DNA from: an uncultured Bacillota bacterium
GTDB taxonomy: Bacteria > Bacillota > Limnochordia > Limnochordales > ZCTH02-B6
Reading direction: 5' to 3'
DNA: 20,656 bases
Assembly (NCBI GenBank): GCA_937916565.1
Contig: CALFSR010000230.1
Coordinates: forward strand, 1-20,656
Shown: in pieces, positions 7,347 through 14,935 of the stretch
How positions within the stretch are numbered: the stretch's first letter is position 1
How the letters are laid out: each line of letters begins with the position of its first letter
Notes under the pieces: model-generated
Told to the model about the DNA's origin: nothing
What the model saw: the letters and a program-made list of their open reading frames with translations, nothing else
Database searches by the model: none
Translations under genes and position numbers: made by a program

Positions 7347-9785
7347 ATGTTTGGCCGGTTTACCGAGCGGGCGCAAAAGGTCGTCGTGTTGTCGCAGGAG
7401 GAGGCCCGGCGGCTGGGCCACAACGTGGTCGGCACCGAGCACATCCTGCTGGGCTTGGCGGCCGAGGGCGAAGGTGTGGCTGCCAGGGCGTTGCAGGCCA
7501 TGGGCATCAGCCTGGACAAGGTGCGGGCCGAAGTGGAAAAGGTGATCGGCAAGGGGGAGAGCCCGCCCCAAGGCCAAATCGGATTTACGCCCCGGGCAAA
7601 GCGCGTGCTGGAACTGGCGTTTGACGAGGCCCGCCAGTTGGGCCATACCTACATCGGCACCGAGCACATCTTGCTCGGGCTCATCCGGGAAGGTGAGGGC
7701 GTCGCAGCCCAGGTGCTCAAAAACCTCGGCGCCGACCTGGACAAGGTGCGCCGTCAGGTGGTAGAGCTATTGGGCGGGACTGCGGGCCAACCCGCCAAGG
7801 GCGCCCGCAGTCGCAAGACGCCGACCTTGGACCAGTTTGGCCGGGACTTGACGGACCTCGCGCGCGAGGGCAAGCTTGACCCCGTAATCGGGCGGGAAAA
7901 GGAGATTCAACGGGTCATCCAGGTGCTGTCCCGGCGCACCAAGAACAACCCGGTCCTCATCGGCGAACCGGGCGTCGGCAAGACGGCCATCGCCGAAGGC
8001 TTGGCCCAGAAGATCGTCAACGGCGACGTGCCCGAAACGCTGACGAGCAAGCGGGTCGTCACGCTGGATCTGGGCGCTTTGGTCGCGGGCTCCAAGTTCC
8101 GCGGCGAGTTTGAGGAGCGCCTCAAGAAGGTCATGGATGAGATCCGGGCGTCGGGCGACGTCATCCTCTTCATCGACGAGATGCACACCATCATCGGCGC
8201 GGGCGCGGCCGAAGGCGCTATTGACGCGTCCAACATCTTGAAGCCCGCCCTCGCCCGCGGGGAGATCCAGTGCATCGGCGCGACAACGCTGGACGAATAC
8301 CGCAAGCACGTGGAGAAGGACGCGGCGCTCGAGCGGCGTTTCCAGCCGGTGATGGTCGACGAGCCTTCGGTGGAGGAAACCATCCAGATCCTCGAGGGCT
8401 TGCGGGACCGGTACGAGGCGCATCACCGGGTGAAGATCACCGACGAGGCCCTCGAGGCCGCCGCACGGCTGTCGGACCGTTACGTCACGGACCGGTTTCT
8501 CCCCGATAAAGCGATTGACCTGATCGACGAGGCCGCCTCCAAGGTGCGCCTGCAGGCACTGGTGGCACCGCCGGAGCTCAAGGAGCTTGAGGCCAAGATC
8601 GAGGAGACCCGGGTCGAGAAGGAGGCCGCCATCAAAAACGAAGAGTTCGAGAAGGCGGCACGGCTGCGGGATCAAGAGCAGCGCATGCGGGAGGAGCTCG
8701 AGCGGCAGCGGCTTGACTGGAAGAACAGCCGCAGCCGCACCGAGGGCACGGTGAGCGCCGAGGACATCGCTCAGATCGTGTCCAGCTGGACCGGCATCCC
8801 GGTCACCAAGCTCGCCCAGGAGGAAACCGAGCGCCTGCTGCGCCTCGAGGAGGAGCTGCACAAGCGCGTCGTCGGGCAGGACGAGGCCATCGAGGCCGTG
8901 TCCCGGGCCATTCGCCGGGCGCGCGCGGGCCTCAAGGACCCGAAGCGGCCCATCGGCTCTTTCATCTTCCTGGGCCCGACCGGCGTCGGGAAGTCCGAGC
9001 TCGCCCGCGCCTTGGCGGAATCCCTCTTCGGCGATGAGGATGCCATGGTGGTGCTCGACATGTCCGAGTACATGGAGCGCCACACGGTGTCCCGCCTAGT
9101 CGGGTCTCCGCCGGGCTACGTGGGCTATGAGGAAGGCGGGCAGCTTACCGAGAAGGTACGGCGCCGGCCGTACACGGTCGTCCTCTTTGACGAAATCGAG
9201 AAAGCGCACCCGGAGGTGTTCAACGTCCTCCTGCAGGTGCTCGAGAACGGGCGCCTGACGGACGCCAAGGGCCGCACCGTCGATTTCCGCAACACGGTGC
9301 TGATCATGACCTCCAACGTCGGCGCCCACGAAATCCAGCGCCAGGGCGGGATCGGTTTCAGGACCGTAGAGGACGGCCAGCAGTCGTACCGGGATATGAA
9401 GAAGAAGGTTACGGACGAACTGCGCAAGACGTTCCGGCCGGAATTCCTTAACCGCATCGACGAGGTTATCGTGTTCCACGCCTTGGGCAAGGAGCACCTG
9501 CGCCGGATCGTCGACATCATGCTGCGGACGCTGGTCCAGGAGCTGAAGGACCGGGGCGTCAGCGTCGAGTTTACCGACCGGGCCAAAGATGTCCTGGCCG
9601 AGCAAGGCTACGATCCGCAGTACGGGGCGCGGCCGCTGCGCCGGGCCATCCAGCGGCTGGTGGAGAATCCGTTGTCCGAAGAGATGCTGCGCGGCCGCTT
9701 CAGCGAGGGCGACACCATCCTCGTGGACGCGGACGCGGAGGGCCAGATCGTCTTTGAGAAAAAGGCTCTGGCCGAGGTCAAGTAG
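7347..9785 (+). CDS. clpC: ClpC, AAA+ unfoldase of the ClpCP protease
   Basis: 812 residues. ATP-driven hexameric unfoldase that feeds arginine-phosphorylated or adaptor-bound proteins to ClpP. Residues about 1-145 are the two N-terminal Clp repeats (each with GTEHILLGL), which bind adaptors and phosphoarginine. The first AAA+ module has Walker A GEPGVGKT at 206-213 and Walker B ILFIDEMHT. The ClpC middle domain carries a UVR-like EEFEKAARLRDQEQRM helix. The second AAA+ module has Walker A GPTGVGKS at 543-550 (Ser in place of the more common Thr) and ends with the YGARPLRRAIQ sensor-2 region. The ATG at 7347 matches the family N-terminus MFGRFTERAQKV; a GTG at 7338 is an in-frame alternative. 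It is the last gene of the heat-shock operon and is followed by a strong hairpin. Confidence 0.98.
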   Translation: MFGRFTERAQKVVVLSQEEARRLGHNVVGTEHILLGLAAEGEGVAARALQAMGISLDKVRAEVEKVIGKGESPPQGQIGFTPRAKRVLELAFDEARQLGHTYIGTEHILLGLIREGEGVAAQVLKNLGADLDKVRRQVVELLGGTAGQPAKGARSRKTPTLDQFGRDLTDLAREGKLDPVIGREKEIQRVIQVLSRRTKNNPVLIGEPGVGKTAIAEGLAQKIVNGDVPETLTSKRVVTLDLGALVAGSKFRGEFEERLKKVMDEIRASGDVILFIDEMHTIIGAGAAEGAIDASNILKPALARGEIQCIGATTLDEYRKHVEKDAALERRFQPVMVDEPSVEETIQILEGLRDRYEAHHRVKITDEALEAAARLSDRYVTDRFLPDKAIDLIDEAASKVRLQALVAPPELKELEAKIEETRVEKEAAIKNEEFEKAARLRDQEQRMREELERQRLDWKNSRSRTEGTVSAEDIAQIVSSWTGIPVTKLAQEETERLLRLEEELHKRVVGQDEAIEAVSRAIRRARAGLKDPKRPIGSFIFLGPTGVGKSELARALAESLFGDEDAMVVLDMSEYMERHTVSRLVGSPPGYVGYEEGGQLTEKVRRRPYTVVLFDEIEKAHPEVFNVLLQVLENGRLTDAKGRTVDFRNTVLIMTSNVGAHEIQRQGGIGFRTVEDGQQSYRDMKKKVTDELRKTFRPEFLNRIDEVIVFHALGKEHLRRIVDIMLRTLVQELKDRGVSVEFTDRAKDVLAEQGYDPQYGARPLRRAIQRLVENPLSEEMLRGRFSEGDTILVDADAEGQIVFEKKALAEVK

Positions 9786-9817
9786 GATAGTCCAGGACCC
9801 ACGCAAGACCGCCAGCG

Positions 9818-9851
9818 GGCCGCCCGGAGCCGCAAGGCGCCGGGCGGCCCA
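9818..9851 (+). terminator. Hairpin terminator after clpC with GNRA-type loop
   Basis: Bases 9818-9828 (GGGCCGCCCGG) pair perfectly with 9841-9851 over 11 bp. Inside, after one A/G mismatch, 9830-9832 (GCC) pair with 9837-9839 (GGC) around GCAA, a GNRA tetraloop. The tail (CATTATG) is not T-rich, so it may stop transcription only partly or protect the 3' end. The radA promoter begins 39 bases further on, which supports the end of one unit here. Confidence 0.75.
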
Positions 9852-9890
9852 TTATGCCCGCCCCGGCGTCCTGCCCATCCTCGCTCCGGT

Positions 9891-9919
9891 TGTGGGCCGG
9901 GGCTTCCGAATGCTATAAT
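9891..9919 (+). promoter_or_regulatory. Promoter of radA-disA (extended -10)
   Basis: TTGTGG at 9891-9896, then a 17-base spacer, then TATAAT at 9914-9919. TG at 9911-9912 makes it an extended -10 promoter. The predicted transcription start is near 9926, at or after the first in-frame ATG (9925). That start codon is therefore excluded unless the message is leaderless, and radA translation is assigned to the ATG at 9982. Confidence 0.8.
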
Positions 9920-9981
9920 AGAATATGAATCGCACGGGACGCCGCTTTCCGGGCACCCTCGTGCGCGAACGGGAGGGCAGT

Positions 9982-11367
9982 ATGGCGACCAGGGCGGCCC
10001 GGACGAGATTTGCCTGCCAGGAGTGTGGGTACGAATCGCCCCGGTGGCTGGGTCGCTGCCCGTCGTGCCAGGCGTGGAACAGCCTCGTTCCCGACACGCC
10101 TGTGGTGCCTTACCAATCCCCGCGGACACGGGCGAGCGTGCGGCCGCTGAGCGATGTGGATCCCGCCCTCGAAAGCCGCCGCCCGACAGGCATTACGGAG
10201 CTTGACCGGGTGCTGGGTGGGGGCGTGGTGCCCGGATCCGTCGTGCTCCTGGGCGGAGAGCCGGGCATCGGCAAGTCTACCCTGCTGCTGCAGGCCAGCC
10301 ACTCCTTCGCGCAGCTGCATGGAACGGTATTGTATGTGTGCGCCGAGGAATCCGCCCAGCAAGTGGCCTTGCGGGCTGCCCGGCTGGGGGTGCGCTCGGA
10401 CGCCTTGCGCGTGTTGCCCGAAACGGATGTGGACGCGGTCGTGGCTGCCGCCCGCACCGAGGGACCCCGTTGGCTCGTTGTGGACTCCATCCAGACGGTC
10501 GCCGCGGCGGACGTGGAAGGAATACCGGGGAGTATCACCCAGGTCCGGGAGACGGCATCCCGCCTTACCCGCCTCGCCCGGGAGGAGGGCATCCCGGTGC
10601 TGATTGTCGGCCACGTCAACAAGCAGGGTGCCATCGCTGGACCTAAGGTGCTTGAGCACGCCGTGGACGCGGTGCTGTACCTGGAGGGCGAGCGCCAGAC
10701 GCAGCTTCGGGCTTTGCGCGCGGCCAAAAACCGCTTTGGGTCCACCAGCGAGGTAGGCATTTTTGAGATGGCCGACAGCGGCCTGCGGGAAGTGCCAAAT
10801 CCTTCGGAGCTGTTTCTCAAGGAGCGGGCCGCCGGGCAGCCCGGGACGGTGGTCGCAGCGCTGCTGGAGGGGACCCGGCCCTTGCTGGTGGAGGTGCAGG
10901 CGTTGGTGGGCCCGGCGCCCTTTGGAGGCACGCCCCGGCGCCAGGTGGCCGGGATCGATTACCAACGGGCCGTGATCGTGCTGGCCGTGCTCGAACGGCG
11001 GTGCGGGTTTCCGCTCCACTCGGCGGATGTGTATATCAATGCCGCCGGCGGCGTACGGGTGGAGGAGCCGGCGGTCGACCTCGCGATTGCACTGGCGGTG
11101 GCGTCGGCTCATCTGGACCAGCCGGTTGACCCAGGGATTGTCGTGTTCGGCGAGGTCGGGCTCGCCGGGGAAGTGCGGGCGACGCGACACGGGGAGCGGC
11201 GCCTGCAGGAAGCGGCCAAGCTTGGTTTTCGCCGCTGCGTGCTGCCTAAGGGCAACGGGACCTGGCGCTCGGCGGAGCTCGGAATAGAGTGCGTGGGTGT
11301 AGCGACGGTGGCGGAGGCGTTGTGGACCGTGGACGCGCTCTTGCCGAGCGCGGGCGAGAGGCGGTGA
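9982..11367 (+). CDS. radA: RadA (Sms), DNA-repair branch-migration ATPase
   Basis: 461 residues from the chosen start, typical. RadA is a DnaB-like helicase that works with RecA to extend recombination intermediates. The zinc finger is C12xxC15 ... C26xxC29 (CQECGYESPRWLGRCPSC). Walker A is GGEPGIGKST at 91-100. The RadA-specific KNRFGST motif begins at Lys249. From about residue 290 to the end lies the Lon-protease-like domain (GGVRVEEPAVDLAIALAVAS), which forms the ring scaffold and is not expected to cut protein. ATG 9982 is preceded by GGGAGGG (9971-9977) and matches the usual N-terminus; the upstream in-frame ATG at 9925 falls at the predicted transcription start. The disA start lies 4 bases after the stop. 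In B. subtilis RadA binds and inhibits DisA, so the pairing fits. Confidence 0.97.
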   Translation: MATRAARTRFACQECGYESPRWLGRCPSCQAWNSLVPDTPVVPYQSPRTRASVRPLSDVDPALESRRPTGITELDRVLGGGVVPGSVVLLGGEPGIGKSTLLLQASHSFAQLHGTVLYVCAEESAQQVALRAARLGVRSDALRVLPETDVDAVVAAARTEGPRWLVVDSIQTVAAADVEGIPGSITQVRETASRLTRLAREEGIPVLIVGHVNKQGAIAGPKVLEHAVDAVLYLEGERQTQLRALRAAKNRFGSTSEVGIFEMADSGLREVPNPSELFLKERAAGQPGTVVAALLEGTRPLLVEVQALVGPAPFGGTPRRQVAGIDYQRAVIVLAVLERRCGFPLHSADVYINAAGGVRVEEPAVDLAIALAVASAHLDQPVDPGIVVFGEVGLAGEVRATRHGERRLQEAAKLGFRRCVLPKGNGTWRSAELGIECVGVATVAEALWTVDALLPSAGERR

Positions 11368-11371
11368 CGAG

Positions 11372-12451
11372 GTGCGGGACGACCTGCCGATGGACGAGGA
11401 GATACTGAAGGCTCTACGGATGGTGGCGCCCGGGACGATGCTCTATGACGCCCTGGAGATGATCCTCCGGGCCCGGACGGGTGCCCTCATCGTGGTGGGC
11501 GACACCCAGGCCGTACTGGACCTGGTCAACGGCGGTTTCAAGATCGACGTCGAGATGTTTCCGGCGGCGCTGTACGAGCTGGCCAAGATGGACGGCGCGA
11601 TCATCATGAGCTCCGACGGGCGCCGCATCCTCTACGCCAACACCCACTTGACGCCGGATCCGATGATCCCGAGCCAGGAGTCGGGTGCCCGCCACCGCAC
11701 CGCCGAGCGGGTGGCCAAGCAAACGGGCCAGCTGGTTATCTCCATCTCTCAGCGCCGCAACGTCATCAGCCTATACAAGGGCAACTCCAAGTACACGCTG
11801 CGGGACATCAGCGTCATCCTGGCCAAGGCCAACCAGGCCCTCCAGACGCTGGAGAAGTACAAGGCCGTGTACAAGCAGGCGCTCACGAACCTCACCGCGC
11901 TCGAGTTTGAGGAGCTCGTGACGCTGTATGACGTCGCGACGTGCGTCCAGCGGGCGCAGATGGTGAGCCGCATCCGCAAGGAGATCGAGCGCTACATCGC
12001 CGAGCTCGGCAGCGAGGGACGGCTCGTGCGCATGCAGCTCGACGAACTCGTGAGCGACATCGAGAACGAGGGCTTCCTCATCGTGCGGGACTACTACCAG
12101 CCCCAAGGGGAGGAAGGCGCCCAGGCGGTATGGGACTCCTTCAGCGAGTGGAGCGCCGAAGATCTCCTCGACTTGTCGCTCATTGCTCGCCGTCTCGGGT
12201 ACGGGTCCCACATGAACAACCTCGACACGCCCGTGACGCCCCGGGCGTTCCGGGTGCTTACCAAAGTCCCGCGCTTGCCCATGCCGGTCATCGAAAACCT
12301 GGTGCAGCGGTTTCCTAACCTGAGCGACATCTATGAGGCGACGCTAGAAGAGCTTGACAGTGTGGAGGGCATCGGCGAGGTGCGGGCCAGGGCCATCAAG
12401 GAGAGCTTGCGCCGGCTGCGGGAGCAGGTACTGTTAGACCGGCACCTGTAA
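11372..12451 (+). CDS. disA: DisA, diadenylate cyclase and DNA-integrity scanning protein
   Basis: 359 residues. Makes c-di-AMP from two ATP and stops when it meets branched DNA, so it couples genome integrity to the second messenger. The DAC catalytic domain covers residues about 10-145, with DGA at 74-76 and RHRT at 107-110, the two catalytic signatures. A helical linker spans about 150-290. The C-terminal helix-hairpin-helix DNA-binding domain (EELDSVEGIGEVRARAIKES) follows at roughly 320-345. The start is taken as GTG 11372, with GAGAGGCGG at 11356-11364 inside the end of radA; an in-frame ATG at 11390 is the alternative and would shorten only the non-conserved N-terminus. It is co-transcribed with radA. 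The next gene lies on the other strand, so this unit ends here. Confidence 0.97.
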   Translation: MRDDLPMDEEILKALRMVAPGTMLYDALEMILRARTGALIVVGDTQAVLDLVNGGFKIDVEMFPAALYELAKMDGAIIMSSDGRRILYANTHLTPDPMIPSQESGARHRTAERVAKQTGQLVISISQRRNVISLYKGNSKYTLRDISVILAKANQALQTLEKYKAVYKQALTNLTALEFEELVTLYDVATCVQRAQMVSRIRKEIERYIAELGSEGRLVRMQLDELVSDIENEGFLIVRDYYQPQGEEGAQAVWDSFSEWSAEDLLDLSLIARRLGYGSHMNNLDTPVTPRAFRVLTKVPRLPMPVIENLVQRFPNLSDIYEATLEELDSVEGIGEVRARAIKESLRRLREQVLLDRHL

Positions 12452-12475
12452 CGCCGCTTCGCCTACCGAGCGGGG

Positions 12476-12490
12476 GCGGCAAGGCGCCGC
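12476..12490. terminator. Possible small terminator hairpin in the disA convergent gap
   Basis: GCGGC (12476-12480) pairs with GCCGC (12486-12490) around AAGGC, in the 41-base gap between two convergent genes. The stem is only 5 bp, and another GCCGC at 12453-12457 competes for pairing. There is no T tract on either strand. It is listed because some terminator is expected here. Confidence 0.25.
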
Positions 12491-12492
12491 GG

Positions 12493-12960
12493 CTAGGTGA
12501 GGTTAAAGACCCCGAGGGTCGTGACCCGCTTCATCTCCTGGCGTAAGATCTCGTCGCTGCGAAGGTTGAGCGCCTCGCACAGGGCGGTGAAATAGAAAAG
12601 GTTGTGGCCGAGTTCCGTCTCAAGCACGTCACGGCACTGCTCGCACAGGGCGCCGTCGAGATGGGTGCTGAAGTGGGAGCGCATCTCCCAATAGGAGATG
12701 CCCGGCGGCACCTGTTGCCGCTGGGCATGCACCTCCAGGCATCCGCATTCGGTGACAGCCCGGGAAACAGCCCGCTGGACGCGGGCGGACGTTTCCTGCA
12801 GCTTTGCCAAGATGTCGAGGATGCTGCGGTGGCGAATGAGGTACTGGGACACGGCCGCTTGAAAATCCGCTGCGAGGTTGGTTTCGGTCGCGGTTGCCGC
12901 CTGGTGTTGGCCGGCAGCGGTCGCCGGCACGGGCTGGGACTGCGGAGCTTGGGTGCTCAC
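12493..12960 (-). CDS. Conserved Cys-rich hypothetical protein, possibly a degenerate MazG-like fold
   Basis: 155 residues; function unknown. The first ~30 residues are a Gln/Ala/Thr-rich, probably disordered tail. The rest looks helical: residues 33-71 include LIRHRSILDILAKLQETSAR. C72-x-C74 and C106-x2-C109 resemble a four-Cys metal site. The end (residues 113-155: LETELGHNLFYFTALCEALN, then TTLGVFNLT) resembles the last helices of MazG-type nucleotide pyrophosphohydrolases, but the family's acidic ELGD reads ELGH here and no ExxE motif is seen, so catalysis is doubtful. I recall similar ~140-residue proteins near disA/carD in clostridial genomes, sometimes labelled DUF1573; this is unverified memory. 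The start is GTG at 12960-12958, with GAGGAG 11 bases upstream, and a consensus promoter of its own. It converges with disA and diverges from carD. Confidence 0.8.
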   Translation of the reverse strand: MSTQAPQSQPVPATAAGQHQAATATETNLAADFQAAVSQYLIRHRSILDILAKLQETSARVQRAVSRAVTECGCLEVHAQRQQVPPGISYWEMRSHFSTHLDGALCEQCRDVLETELGHNLFYFTALCEALNLRSDEILRQEMKRVTTLGVFNLT

Positions 12961-13031
12961 GAACGGTCACGCTCCTCGCTGCTCTCGGCGGGTGTTGCTG
13001 CGGCAGCCGGGATGGGGGTAAAAGCACCTTT

Positions 13032-13060
13032 ATTATAGAACCGCCAGCAATGACTGTCAA
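13032..13060 (-). promoter_or_regulatory. Consensus sigma-A promoter for the minus-strand Cys-rich gene
   Basis: Read on the minus strand, TTGACA (13060-13055), a spacer of exactly 17 bases and TATAAT (13037-13032) form a perfect housekeeping promoter. Transcription should begin near 13025 and give a leader of about 65 bases before the GTG at 12960. It is one of the strongest-looking promoters in the window. Confidence 0.88.
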
Positions 13061-13075
13061 GGTGCGGACAGGTGC
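13060..13075. repeat. AGGTGC direct repeat between divergent promoters
   Basis: AGGTGC occurs at 13060-13065 and again at 13070-13075, exactly 10 bases (one helical turn) apart, between the two divergent -35 boxes. A third copy lies in inverted orientation at 13029-13024, near the predicted start site of the minus-strand transcript. The spacing is what a dimeric regulator would use, but six-base repeats in GC-rich DNA can arise by chance. Confidence 0.35.
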
Positions 13076-13099
13076 AGCGCGGCCATAAAGGCGTTCACA

Positions 13100-13129
13100 T
13101 TGACATTTTTGGGCTCTTGATGGTACAAT
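13100..13129 (+). promoter_or_regulatory. Promoter of carD (TTGACA / TACAAT)
   Basis: TTGACA at 13100-13105, an 18-base spacer and TACAAT at 13124-13129, with TG at 13121-13122 giving an extended -10. The start site would be near 13136, about 30 bases before the TTG start codon. It lies back to back with the minus-strand promoter; the two -35 boxes are 39 bases apart. Confidence 0.83.
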
Positions 13130-13165
13130 TTCTACTAGCTACGTTAAAGCCAAGGATGATGGGGC

Positions 13166-13657
13166 TTGAAGTCACGCAAGGAATTCAAGGTGGGCGACAA
13201 GGTCGTCTATCCGATGCACGGGGCCGGCATCATCGAGGCCATCGAGGAGAAAGAGGTCCTTGGCCGGTCCGAGCGTTACTACGTCATGCGCATGCCCATC
13301 GGTGACTTGCGGGTCATGATCCCCATGAGCAGCGTGGAGGAACTGGGACTGCGAGAAGTCATCGACGCCGAGGGCGTGCGCAAGGTGTTCCAAGTGCTCC
13401 AGGGCGAGACGACTTCCATGTCCCAAAACTGGAACCGCCGCTACCGGGCGAACATGGAAAAGATCAAGAGCGGCGACATCTTTGAGGTGGCCGAAGTCGT
13501 CCGCAACTTGTCGGTGCGGGAGCGGGACAAAGGCCTCTCCACCGGCGAGCGCAAGATGCTGGAGAACGCTCGCCAAATTTTAATCAGCGAACTGGTGCTC
13601 GCCCAGGACGTGCCTGAGGAGCAGGTTGAGAGCCAGCTCAGCGAGTTGTTGAGCTAG
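13166..13657 (+). CDS. carD: CarD/CdnL-family RNA polymerase-binding regulator
   Basis: 163 residues. CarD-type proteins bind the RNA polymerase beta subunit and stabilise open promoter complexes, often at rRNA and housekeeping promoters. Residues about 6-60 (FKVGDKVVYPMHGAGIIEAI and on to DLRVMIPM) are the Tudor-like RNA polymerase interaction domain shared with the repair factor Mfd. The C-terminal helical half contains SQNWNRRYRANMEKIKSGD and LSTGERKMLENARQILISEL, as in the DNA-contacting domain. The start is TTG 13166, the only in-frame start that keeps the conserved FKVGDKVVYP; AAGGAT (13152-13157) is 8 bases upstream, while the two nearby ATGs are out of frame. It has its own promoter and probably heads the unit that continues through the isoprenoid gene. 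Confidence 0.93.
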   Translation: MKSRKEFKVGDKVVYPMHGAGIIEAIEEKEVLGRSERYYVMRMPIGDLRVMIPMSSVEELGLREVIDAEGVRKVFQVLQGETTSMSQNWNRRYRANMEKIKSGDIFEVAEVVRNLSVRERDKGLSTGERKMLENARQILISELVLAQDVPEEQVESQLSELLS

Positions 13658-13699
13658 CGGGCTGACTGTCGGAAACCGGGAGGTGGGCTCGATTCAACG

Positions 13700-13713
13700 C
13701 CCGCCGCTGCGGG
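13700..13713 (+). other. Small hairpin between carD and the PIN/TRAM gene
   Basis: CCCGC (13700-13704) pairs with GCGGG (13709-13713) around CGCT, in the 132-base gap after carD. There is no T tract. It could be a weak terminator or mRNA end signal. No promoter was recognised before the next gene, so read-through from carD is likely. Confidence 0.3.
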
Positions 13714-13789
13714 GGATAGGCGCGCGGCGACGCGTCGAAACTAGCAGCGGCAGGGTGATGACAACTGAACAGGGGGGAGGCCTGCAAGC

Positions 13790-14866
13790 GTGCTTGTCCG
13801 TTTCATAAGGTTCTTATCATTTGTCGTTGGCGCGGCAGGCGGGTACAGGTTGGCTTCCTTCGACGGCATTGCCGCTGCCCTGACCGGAGCGGCCCCGGGC
13901 TTTGCCGGTTGGCCGTGGCTGGGTGCCACGGCGGGCGCGCTGGCCGGGTGGCTGCTCGGCTGGTGGGCCGGCACGCGGCTTGTGCACGGACTTGGAACTC
14001 TGTCCGCCAGCGTGCAGCGTACGCCCCTGGCGGACATCGTCGCGGGCGCCTTGGGGACGGCCGGGGGGCTCGTCCTGGCGGTTCTGGCCGCGCTGAGCCT
14101 GCCCGAACGGTTGCCCCTAGTGGGCGAATACGGGCCGCTGGTTCTGACGGCGACCGTAGGGTACCTTGGGGCGCTGGTCGGACTGCGCAAGCGGGACGAC
14201 CTGGCCGCGTGGCTCAACGTGCCGTCGCGCGGCGGTTCGCGCCGTGCGGCCGCTTCCGGCCAGTACAAGATTCTTGACACGAGCGTCATCATTGACGGCC
14301 GCATCGCCGACATCGCCCGCACGGGCTTTATCGAAGGTACTCTGGTTATCCCCGGCTTTGTCCTCCAAGAGTTGCAGCACATCGCCGATTCATCCGACGT
14401 TCTTAAACGCAACCGCGGCCGCCGCGGCTTGGACATATTGAACCGGATGCAGAAAGAGTCGAAGGTTGCCGTCGAGATCGTCGACAGGGACTTCGATGAT
14501 ATCAGCGAGGTTGACGCGAAGCTCGTGCGCCTGGCGCAGCGCCTCGACGCCAAGGTGCTCACCAACGACTTCAACCTCAACAAGGTGGCGGAACTGCAAG
14601 GGGTCGAAGTGCTCAACATCAACGAGCTGGCGAACGCCGTCAAGCCTGTCGTGCTGCCCGGGGAAGAAATGGTCGTGCATGTCATCAAGGATGGCAAGGA
14701 GCAGGGCCAGGGCGTCGGATACTTGGATGACGGCACGATGATCGTGGTCGACGGCGGGCGGCGCTACATCGGTGAGTCGGTCGGGGTCATGGTGACCAGC
14801 GTTCTGCAGACGGCGGCGGGGCGCATGATCTTCGCCAAACCGAAGGCCGCGGAACGGGCACTTTGA
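13790..14866 (+). CDS. yacL: Membrane-anchored PIN/TRAM-domain protein (YacL family)
   Basis: 358 residues. Putative membrane-tethered ribonuclease or RNA-binding protein of unknown role; the orthologue in B. subtilis occupies the same place after disA. Four membrane helices are visible near residues 4-20, 43-63, 82-103 and 113-132. The PIN nuclease domain follows (about 158-275) with all four expected acids: Asp163 (KILDTSVIIDG), Glu194 (VLQEL), Asp242 (EVDAKL) and Asp260 (TNDFN). A TRAM domain that binds RNA covers about 283-345 (GQGVGYLDDGTMIVVDGGRR). The start is GTG 13790, 9 bases after GGGGGGAGG (13772-13780), and the protein opens with the first membrane helix. The catalytic set appears intact, so nuclease activity is plausible. 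Confidence 0.93.
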   Translation: MLVRFIRFLSFVVGAAGGYRLASFDGIAAALTGAAPGFAGWPWLGATAGALAGWLLGWWAGTRLVHGLGTLSASVQRTPLADIVAGALGTAGGLVLAVLAALSLPERLPLVGEYGPLVLTATVGYLGALVGLRKRDDLAAWLNVPSRGGSRRAAASGQYKILDTSVIIDGRIADIARTGFIEGTLVIPGFVLQELQHIADSSDVLKRNRGRRGLDILNRMQKESKVAVEIVDRDFDDISEVDAKLVRLAQRLDAKVLTNDFNLNKVAELQGVEVLNINELANAVKPVVLPGEEMVVHVIKDGKEQGQGVGYLDDGTMIVVDGGRRYIGESVGVMVTSVLQTAAGRMIFAKPKAAERAL

Positions 14867-14935
14867 GCCCGCCGGCGTGCAGGGTTTGCGGCGCCGGACT
14901 CGAATGAACACCAGGTGATTCGCCAGGAGGATTGC

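Noticed and set aside
5972..7552. 526-codon open frame on the minus strand
   Set aside because: Antisense to mcsA, mcsB and the start of clpC, crossing gene borders; a composition artefact.
7767..9083. 438-codon open frame on the minus strand
   Set aside because: Antisense to clpC; its Leu/Asp/Gly/Val-rich translation mirrors the codon pattern of the real gene.
9925..9981. Upstream ATG for radA at 9925
   Set aside because: It coincides with the predicted transcription start of an extended -10 promoter, has no ribosome binding site, and adds residues not found in the family.
9913..11190. 425-codon open frame on the minus strand
   Set aside because: Antisense to radA; no recognisable domain.
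12604..13038. 144-codon plus-strand open frame
   Set aside because: Opposite to the minus-strand Cys-rich gene, which has a consensus promoter, a ribosome binding site and a plausible conserved protein.
14872..14897. Inverted repeat CCGGCG / CGCCGG after the PIN/TRAM gene
   Set aside because: Only 6 bp with a 14-base loop and no T tract; such pairs are frequent at this GC content.
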